NCBI RefSeq assembly: GCF_921293095.1
Contig: NC_060252.1
Location: 81,488,866 to 81,552,865 of the forward strand
From: Ischnura elegans
Taxonomy: Eukaryota > Arthropoda > Insecta > Odonata > Coenagrionidae
DNA: 64,000 bases
Reading direction: 5' to 3'
Program-made: the position numbers and the translations under genes
The notes under the pieces: model-generated
Told to the model about the DNA's origin: nothing
The model's input: only the letters and a program-made list of their open reading frames with translations
Databases searched by the model: none
In this document: piece after piece, positions 57,060 to 64,000 of the stretch
Layout: the number at the start of each line of letters is the position of its first letter
Position numbering within the stretch: the stretch's first letter is position 1

Positions 57060-57620
57060 ATTCCCAGGTCAATAGGCACGTTTAGTCTCGCGCATAACGC
57101 ATCCGCGTAATATCGCGCACTGTGGTGATTTATCCGCCAGAATTTGCCGTTAAATTTTTCACTGCCTCTTTCTTACCTGAAGAATTAGATATTATGAATT
57201 AAAAATGCGCGGAAAGAAATTTAGCGCGGCCGCGGAGGAGCGAAAATACAAGCTCACGCGCCCGATACGCGTCAATGCCGAGCAGTAATTCCGGCGACTC
57301 ACCGCGGCGCATTAGACTGCGTTATTGGATAACTTGTTGCAGAAATACCTTGAGTATGGGTCTAATGTAACAATTTCGTTGACTTAAACACGGCCGGTGG
57401 CCGGCACGGCCCACAGCGTGGCAGAGAGTCGTCTCGTCTGAAAGCGGCCTGAATTTCACGGCGTCGTGACGTGAGCGGCGGCCGGCGAAAAGTCGTTTCG
57501 TCAGAAAGCGGCCTCAATGTAGCACTGCCTTATTTCACGCCGTACACGGCGCACCGCCGGGCCGGATTGAAATGGGCGCCGTGGTGACCACGGCGGCCGT
57601 CAACGGCACCGTGTGTCAAC
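57060..57620. other. CpG-rich island inside the hAT element
   Basis: A strong local rise in G+C and CG dinucleotides (runs such as CGGCCGGTGGCCGGCACGG and GCGGCGGCCGGCG) within otherwise AT-rich intron. A short duplication is visible: GTCGT(C/T)TCGTC(T/A)GAAAGCGG at about 57428 and 57491. It could be the element's promoter region. Confidence 0.7.
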
Positions 57621-58218
57621 TGCGCGATTCGATCCGTTTTAAGACATCCATAGACACTTAAGGTTATTTGAAAGCACGGAGCGCTAGCAGTTGGGAGAAG
57701 GGAAGGAAGGAACAGAAAGGATAAGAGGATAGAGGATTCTCCTTATTTGCAGACGGACCGTTGAATATTCAGCTCTCCACTGAGTTACAATGCAAAAAAA
57801 TCATTTTGACATTGGTCAAATCTAATACCTAATTCTTCAGGTGAGAAAGCGTCTCATTCTAGATGCTTCAGGATCGATAAATGGGAAATAATTTCTCAAG
57901 TTTCTTTGAATCCGATTATGTTTTGTTATGTGCACTTCTTTCCCTGCCTTTCCTGACCAATGGGCAACAGTTGTAATCAAAACTAAGCGACTTTGTTGTA
58001 TCTAGCTGCTGTCCCACCTTCCCTCAACACCTGGGTGAGGGGTATCGAAAGGGAACCTACGACATGAAACATTTCAGACAATTTGTAAGTTATACGGTAC
58101 TGCAGCTACCCAGCACTCAGTTTGAAAACACCACCGTGATAGGTTGTGTTTTGGGGTTAGACTGTTTTTTTAATGTAGTTCTAGCTTTAAATATTGAACG
58201 AAGGATAGGAATTTTAAA

Positions 58219-58582
58219 ATGCCAAAAGCTAGTGATACTCTTCACACCTTCACAACTAAATTCACTTACCCTGCAGGGTTGAGAAGGATTTTATGTGATA
58301 GACAGAGTATTACTGTGCAAAGTTTGCGATAAAAGATTTTAATTCAAAAGATGTGACACTTTGTTAAAGCACATCAGTAGCGATACACATAAACGTGCGA
58401 AAGAAAGGGGACCCACAAAACGACAGCTATCCTTTGAACACACAGTCAGTCACTCAAAGAAAGGAAAGGAGGAGCTTGTTGTTGCTACTACGGAAGCATT
58501 TTTAAAGGCTTTATTTAGTGTAGAGAAACTTGACAATGCAAAAATCTCGGAGTGGCTCTCGAAGTATACACATATAAGGTAG
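58219..58582 (+). pseudogene. hAT transposase N-terminus with BED zinc finger (CGGBP1-like), frameshifted
   Basis: ATG at 58219 reads MPKASDTLHTFTTKFTYPAG. In a shifted frame come VLLCKVCDKRF (58310 on) and, after a TGA/frameshift, LLKHISSDTHKRAKERGPTK, RQLSFEHTV, then EAFLKALFSVEKLDNAKISE. The CxxC and HxxxxxH pairs form a BED-type finger, and the order matches CGGBP1-like hAT transposase N-termini. The downstream catalytic part is absent. Confidence 0.6.
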
Positions 58583-58913
58583 TGGGGATTTTGCCATTTG
58601 CTGATCGTATTAGCCAAGACTACATACTTGAACCATTCATATACCTTGAACCAATATAAATTGAACCACTTCTTTCATGTTTTTTATCAGAAATTTTGTG
58701 CAATCGAAATTGTGTTAAATGTTAAGTAAAATGCTTAATAAAAGTATAGGTATTAATGAAACGTGTACCATAAAATAATAAAACGCCTATATACTGGGAA
58801 AAATGTAACATTATAATAACACCGCCAAGATTTTCTATAACACCGAAATCATATGGTTTTAAAACGAATTTTAGCAAAAAATAAAACCACTTTCACGGAC
58901 CTCTACTTATCCT

Positions 58914-59871
58914 AAAATATGTACATCCGGACAGTTTCGCTTCGTATTATCTTGCATAGAAAAATTGAGTTTTAACATTAATTCGTACTGTAGTGAATAA
59001 GCTGCATTTCTGTAGCCATGCACAAATTGTGAATCAGCAATGCTTTTGGAAGCATAAAATAAAATATGACATTGTACAGGTTGAGAAATCATTTAGACCA
59101 TAGGATAAACACAAAGTGGGGTTGTAAAAAAACAAGGTTATCTGACATTAACATTTGCTAATCATCTTTGATCCTAACATAAATACATTCAGTGAAAGAT
59201 GACTATAACGAAAGCTCTCATAACTAGAAAATTGCTTGCTATGTTCGGAGCTCATTACATCAGAAGGTGATGAATGAAGCCTCTTAATTCCCTAATTAAG
59301 GTAGACAAAAAATCTGCAATCTAGTTCTTGATAAACAATACTGCTAGAAAATTTGAGTTTGAGACTAGCTTATCATATCCAAGACATACTCTCTCCCAAA
59401 AAAGTAGCCAGTACCCAGCTGGTAGATCTCAGCACTGCTCCCAGATGGTATAAGGGAATCTGGCACATGGCCTCAAGACTTCTCCCCACATGAAGCTACA
59501 TTAGTTGAAATGTTGCTAGACTCTGCACCAGATGGCAGGGTAGCCATTCAATTGAGTTGTTCCCAGTGATTCACCAGGGATTATATGCTTCAATGCATAG
59601 TAATCAGCAAAATAAGCAGATACTCTATGATTCCAAGCTAATATTTACGGCATCGCTCTTAAAATGGGTGATATTCATTAAAATCAAGTTGTTTAAATAG
59701 AATTGCTCTGAAGAGACATTTAACATACATCATAGCAGGGAATTGTGAGCTTTACTAGATCCATATTTTTTTCCATGCTAAGCACGCGCATTTTGACGGC
59801 ACAATGTCAAGCTCTCATTCTAAAGCAATTCTCTCAACTGTAAGATAAAATAAGAAATTACATAAACTTAC
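58914..59871. other. CBP intron stretch right of the hAT element
   Basis: AT-rich intronic DNA before the exon at 59872. Nothing recognised. Confidence 0.55.
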
Positions 59872-60021
59872 AGCATTTCTTTTTCTTTTCAGGAACTTGG
59901 GCACCAGTAGCAGGGGTAGTTTCTACTACAGGAGGTTTAACATCAATGGTGGTGTTGCTCTCACTCGCACTTGATGCAGACATGGGAGTAACAGGCTCTT
60001 CCCTGATAGGAGTCCTCTCTT
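59872..60021 (-). CDS. nej: CBP exon (visible 2): acidic/Ser-Thr linker before the bromodomain
   Basis: A 150-nt exon: EERTPIREEPVTPMSASSA, SESNTTIDVKPPVVETTPAT, GAQVPEKKKKC. Low-complexity linker; the KKKK run just before the bromodomain is also present in human CBP/p300 (KKIFKPEELRQ). The acceptor is TTCATAG and the donor GTAAGT. Confidence 0.9.
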
Positions 60022-60149
60022 CTATGAATTATACAAACAAAAAGAAAAAATTTTAGCTAGTATTTAATCACAAAACCAAAACCCAGCATACAATGTACAC
60101 CCCCATTGTTGAAAACATCAATATCCTTACAAGCATGAAACTGTATGTA

Positions 60150-60861
60150 CAGCGGACTTCCGATTATCCGGCTGCGGTATACCTGTGTTGAGGAATATCC
60201 ATGCATGATTTTCACTCTTGCTCAATATTTTCTGCGACCATCATAAAAAATTAAATCAGACGTAAAATCAACGGAATCACTGCATTAATGCTAGGATACA
60301 CCAGGCTTATCATTTCTGTTAGAATCCCCTTCATAAAATGGAAGCAATCGGACCCTATCTGCATTCACGGGAGCACCGTGTTCCTGTTTTCCAAGCCTCA
60401 CAGTGCGCGACCATGCTCTGTGATCACGGATACACATCCCGCAGCAGTTGCAACACAGGCAACTTGTGCCAGACACGACTACGTGGCATGGTACCTGACA
60501 GTGTAGTTTCTGACGTGGAGCAGTGGTTTTGAAGCATTCGGGCAAATCACTTTTCTGTGTCCGTGATCACACAGCCATGGATGTGTGGTTTTCGAAACCA
60601 GGCCTTATATGGGGCATTAATTCTACGAGTACAACCATGTTATCCCCGCTAAAAAGATCGCCAACTGGCAAAGAAAGCTCTCAATGAGTCCGGGGAGCAG
60701 TCTAAAATAACAGAATAACTGCATAAATAATAATATATTATTTGTTTTACGAAAATCATGAACATTAAAAGACATTAAAGTGAAAGTTTGGGTTATCCAT
60801 GTTTTCAGATTATCCGTGCTGTCTTTCCCCATCATTAGCCCGGATAATCAGGAGTGTGCTG
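60150..60861. mobile_element. pogo/Tigger-like element, family F (712 bp)
   Basis: The left end CAGCGGACTTCCGATTATCC and inverted right end CAGCACACTCCTGATTATCC are flanked by TA at 60148-60149 and 60862-60863. Near the right end the word GATTATCCGTGCTGTC repeats the terminal motif. The GATTATCCG terminal word is shared with other Tigger-like MITEs. No transposase frame is recognisable. Confidence 0.82.
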
Positions 60862-60863
60862 TA

Positions 60864-61298
60864 CATCCAAATATGTACATAAGAATTAACAACTTGACAA
60901 TTTACCTGCAAATATATGGCACCACAAACAAATTACATCAATCAACTTGAAAAGTTTAATAACTATTAAAATTAAGGCTATGCGATCATCAAATTTCAAT
61001 CTGAATCAAGCTCAAGTCAAGTTAGCCACTAACTCACCGAGAATTTAACATCACGGCTAGTGTTCCCTAGATTTTTTTCGTGAATAATGCTTCACTCCAA
61101 GAAATACAGCAAAAGAACAGTTAAATTTATTGCTATTTAAGTATTATCCGTACATATTCTCGGACATTACGCTATCCTATTATCTGGTTATGTGTAGTTC
61201 TTATACCAACCATAGATTATATTTCCCCTCAACTCAAACGAAATTTCAAGTGGCTTGGACAACCCTATTTAGTATGCACAACAAGAGCTTTCGCTTAC
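60864..61298. other. CBP intron stretch
   Basis: AT-rich intron between family F and the first visible CBP exon. Nothing recognised. Confidence 0.55.
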
Positions 61299-61542
61299 CT
61301 TTTGTTGCCACTGGCGTGTCAGCAGTGGCACTGCATTCATCCATTGGCTCAGTCTTTATTTCTGTCTTCATGTTTTCTTCTGATTTGCCATCTTGGCAGG
61401 TGTTGTTCACTTCTGGCATTGAAATATCTGGCTTGATATCCAATTGACTATCATTACTGGGCTCTGATTTAATTTCCAATTTACTTTCCTGCTTTATTTC
61501 AACTGTAGTACTTGAAGGTGTTGCTGCCTCAGCCTGTGTTCC
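61299..61542 (-). CDS. nej: CBP exon (visible 1): acidic linker with KxE/KTEP SUMO-like motifs
   Basis: A 244-nt exon: GTQAEAATPSSTTVEIKQES, KLEIKSEPSNDSQLDIKPDI, then SEENMKTEIKTEPMDECSAT and PVATK. Repeated (I/L)K(S/T/Q)E(P/S) motifs fit SUMO-acceptor consensus sites; the equivalent region of mammalian CBP/p300 is the SUMO-dependent repression (CRD1-type) segment. The acceptor is TTCCATAG and the donor GTAAGC. Earlier exons (TAZ1, KIX) lie to the right of the window. Confidence 0.9.
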
Positions 61543-61731
61543 CTATGGAAAATTTCAAAGCATGAAATCAAACCGCTAAAGAATAAGATAAAAACCAGGT
61601 CCTGTGAAAATGAATCATTAAAGGGAGTTCATTGGGAAGGCTCACTCTTCAGTTCCTCCATATACTTATAAGTGGCAAACAAGAGAAAATGATCCACTTC
61701 TATACACCTATTCCAGAATTACATACCATAT

Positions 61732-62931
61732 TACTGTCGGCGTCAAAATGATGTGCCGCTGTACTTAGCAAATTTATATCTGGACTTCAGTGCATGCTAT
61801 ACTAATGAATAATATGTCACTTAAAAGGAAATTTTATTCTCAATTCGAATTTATTTTTTATTTTATGAAAAATTTAAAAATGTAGACACACGAGTGCAAT
61901 AAATGACTCCGCACACCGTAAAATCAGCCGTTTTGTCAACTTTGTGAACTTTGTAACTCTGCCTAGGGAAAACTGCTACGTCTACAACATTCATCTTCCA
62001 CAAAAAGTTTCAAACATTAATGTAGATTAATAAAGTGGCCTTTTCGTATTTTTAAAACGCATATTTTGTTGTAAAATAACGAAAATGTTTAAACATTATC
62101 TAGTCCTACAGTTTGCCCCGAAAGAAAAAACAAAACTAATAGAAACACGTCTGACTTTATTTGCAATTTTTCTCATCATCATCATCACTGGTCAACAATC
62201 CTAGGATTGGTTTGACGCAGCTCTCCACTCAGTTCTCCTATCAGCTAATCTTTTCACTTTTGCAATTTTTCTATGATCCGAAAATACATGATTTTTATGT
62301 AGTATAGATTAGGTATGGGCATTAAAAAAATACGCAGGAGCAAACGAATGCTGCGTTGCCACGTCTTGCGTGCTAAACTTTACTTCCTAGTAACCACCAA
62401 TGGCCTGGCGCGGCCCCGTTTGGCAACACGACATTAGTAAAAGTTATTGACATTTACAAATATGAATATTTGTATAGATTATGGATCATAGAAAATTTTC
62501 AAATAAATTAAGAATTGTTTCTATCAATTTTATTTTTTCTTTCGAGGTAAACTGTAGGACTAGATAGTATTTAAACATTTTCGTTCTTTTGAAACAAAAT
62601 ATGCGTTATAAAAATGGGCAAAAGCCATTTTATTAATGTACATTAATGGTTGCAACTTTTTGTAGAAGATGAATGTTGTAGACGTAGTAGTTTTCCCTAA
62701 GTTGAGTTACAAAGCTCATGAAGTTGACAAAACGGCTAATTTTATGGTGCGCGGAGTCATTTATTGCACCGGCGTGTCTACATTTTTGAATTTTTCATAA
62801 AACGAAAAATTTAAAAGAATTGAGAATAAAATTTACTGTAAAATAACGTATTACATATAATTATGGCATGCACTGAAGTCCAGATATAAATTTGCAAAGT
62901 ACAGCGGCACATCATTTTGACGACGACAGTA
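61732..62931. repeat. Large foldback: ~420-450-bp inverted repeat arms around a short loop
   Basis: The left arm from 61732 and right arm ending 62931 are inverted copies with long identical words. Examples are TCAAAATGATGTGCCGCTGT, CTGGACTTCAGTGCATGC, GTAGACACGC-like, TTTTGTCAACTT, CTACGTCTACAACATTCATC and CTAGTCCTACAGTTT. The outer 416 bases align base for base in length (61732-62147 with 62516-62931), and pairing continues inward to TTTCTATGATCC. The left arm has since received a LINE tail (62174-62258). The outermost shared word is TACTGTCG. It lies in a CBP intron. Confidence 0.88.
62174..62258 (-). mobile_element. 85-bp LINE C tail with 14-bp target duplication
   Basis: The minus strand reads TGATAGGAGAACTGAGTGGA, GAGCTGCGTC, AACCAATCCTAGGATTGTTG and a GATGATGATGATGAG tail, the same 3' end as LINE C at 12320-12408. 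It is flanked by perfect 14-bp repeats TTTGCAATTTTTCT at 62160-62173 and 62259-62272. Only the last 85 bases of the LINE were inserted. Confidence 0.9.
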
Positions 62932-63802
62932 GGTTACTCACATAGCCAATGGTATCTCTGTCTGCCCCTACACCTCACTTTTTTTGGAGGAGAAGACAGT
63001 TATCACCATTTTGATTACATCCCACTTTAGTTTTAAGTCAAATTAAAGTGTGAGACTTCCTTTTAAAGGCAAGCTCAAATAATCATAGTGGAATTTGAAG
63101 GGTATCTCGCATCTCATGGAACACACACAGGCACTTTCCATCGGATTTCAACTGATCCCAACTGATTTTTGGTGAAAATGAAATTCACTTTACCTCTACG
63201 AGCTAATCTAAGCAATTATACGCTATCTAAATCAACATTTTGCTTATAGATCTTTTAGATTGGCAGATCTTTTAGCTTGGGGGAGCTCCCTGTAAACCCC
63301 ATTTTGGTGCTTGACAAATATTTGCCACGGAACTGCTATTCATTGAACAAGCCTGGTCAATGTAAGCCAGTTTTATTCCTAGTTTGTGTTTCACGCACCT
63401 ATCATTTCAACCCCTCAACCTGTTGACCCTTGTTGAGAAATCCTTACATTCCTCTTGCTAAACAACAAATTCTGCCCATACATTTTCACAATCACTCTTG
63501 CATGATTATTATATTAATTTTTATGTTACTGTTTGCCAGTCGATATCATTTAGTTGCTTGATATCTTAGATGGGACGTTCAAAATAAATCAAGTTTAAAT
63601 TCTGATACATATTTCGTCATATGAAAAACCATAAAAGAAATACCAAATATTCCTCTAAAGCTATAAAAACACTCGGAAAATGAAAATTAAGTATGAATAC
63701 TGCATAAAAGTTCTGTTTGAAATCCCATCAACTTGAATGGAGCCATCAAGATAACTCCTTTGATCCCTACAAGTATCATATGTCTTACGGTTAACCCTTT
63801 TA
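62932..63802. other. Upstream CBP intron
   Basis: AT-rich DNA between the foldback and the small tandem repeat. No CBP-like exon is visible, so the preceding exon must be to the right of the window. Confidence 0.5.
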
Positions 63803-63869
63803 GTGCGGCGGGCCGATATATCGGCTTTTGCTGGTTGGGCGAAAAGTGCGGCGGGCCGATATATCGGCT
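63803..63869. repeat. Two-copy direct repeat with a GCCGATATATCGGC palindrome
   Basis: GTGCGGCGGGCCGATATATC-GGCT occurs twice (63803-63826 and 63846-63869, period 43). Each copy contains the 14-bp palindrome GCCGATATATCGGC. It is a GC-rich island in AT-rich DNA. The remaining bases to 64000 are AT-rich with nothing recognised. Confidence 0.85.
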
Positions 63870-64000
63870 CTTACATAGTACATTATCTAATTTGCTATAT
63901 CTTATTACATTGAAATATTTTTTTTCAGTAAACGGAAAAATATTTTTTTTGATTAACCAGTTTAACCTCAATAATTAAAAAAAAACTGCTTATGGATATA

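Larger units (their letters stand above)
56858..58905 (+). mobile_element. hAT element with CpG-rich core and BED-finger remnant
   Basis: The left end TAGAGTTCCGTGAA and inverted right end TAGAGGTCCGTGAA (13 of 14 match) are flanked by CTTATCAT (56850-56857) and CTTATCCT (58906-58913), a 7-of-8 target duplication. Near the left end, overlapping inverted words of CGCGAAAT/ATTTCGCG occur. The interior has a markedly CpG-rich block at about 57060-57620 and a BED-type zinc-finger transposase remnant near the right side. At 2 kb it lacks a full hAT transposase. Confidence 0.82.
17479..61542 (-). other. nej: CBP/p300 (nejire) gene, C-terminal 1606 residues in 17 exons; 5' part is off the right edge
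   Basis: Gene span on the minus strand. Seventeen exons total 4821 nt, exactly 1606 codons plus stop, with every split codon restored. Domain order in the visible numbering: bromodomain about 133-245, RING about 245-310, PHD about 335-365, HAT about 375-740, ZZ about 775-825, TAZ2 about 830-915, NCBD about 1149-1191, then a Gln/Gly/Pro-rich tail. CBP acetylates histone H3 K18/K27 and many transcription factors and bridges them to the polymerase machinery in the nucleus. Sixteen introns are GT-AG or, once, GC-AG. Transposons fill the large ones. Confidence 0.97.

Noticed and set aside
17479-61542. Processed pseudogene of CBP
   Set aside because: The gene has 17 intact exons with proper splice sites and no frame disruption.
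1-64000. Novel enzymatic gene cluster or defence-like system
   Set aside because: Outside CBP, TDRD3 and TOM5 I find only repeats and transposon remains; no cluster of unknown intact genes is present.

Overview
This window is nuclear DNA of an arthropod, most likely an insect. The evidence is AT-rich sequence, GT-AG introns from under 100 bases to 16 kb, insect-like CBP/nejire, TDRD3 and TOM5 proteins, and dense DNA transposons, LINEs and Penelope-like elements. The species cannot be named from the sequence. No operon, CRISPR array or bacterial-type system is present.

Three protein genes are identified. (1) On the minus strand, seventeen exons between 61542 and 17479 encode the last 1606 residues of the acetyltransferase co-activator CBP/p300 (nejire in flies): bromodomain, RING/PHD, catalytic HAT, ZZ, TAZ2, NCBD and a Gln/Gly/Pro-rich tail. 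All exon phases join without a break. The N-terminal part (TAZ1, KIX) lies beyond the right edge. (2) On the minus strand, six exons between 6961 and 3709 encode the first 201 residues of TDRD3, the Tudor/OB-fold partner of topoisomerase 3-beta. The rest is off the left edge. (3) On the plus strand, two small exons (8296-8539) encode a 52-residue TOM5-like subunit of the mitochondrial outer-membrane import complex. TOM5 and TDRD3 are head to head, and a 947-bp hAT element sits in the gap between them. A 59-codon open frame at 3-182 may be the last exon of an unidentified gene.

Most remaining sequence is transposon debris, largely in CBP introns. It includes several pogo/Tigger-like families with CAGT(G/A)GAACC-type ends and TA target sites, two of which are nested in each other at separate loci. 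It also includes a mariner reduced to the two ends of its transposase, three hAT-type elements with 8-bp target duplications, a LINE inserted in a LINE, a LINE tail inside a long palindrome, two Penelope-like fragments (one with a candidate hammerhead ribozyme) and tRNA-like SINEs.

Layout: 1-3.7 kb, Penelope and pogo debris; 3.7-7.0, TDRD3; 7.2-8.2, hAT; 8.3-8.8, TOM5; 8.9-13.3, LINE cluster; 13.3-17.5, intergenic plus CBP 3' UTR; 17.5-61.5, CBP; 61.5-64, upstream CBP intron with a large foldback repeat. The most notable observations are molecular fossils rather than a new biochemical system: reciprocal nesting, a snap-back LINE junction, the internally deleted mariner, the foldback and a GC-AG intron in CBP.
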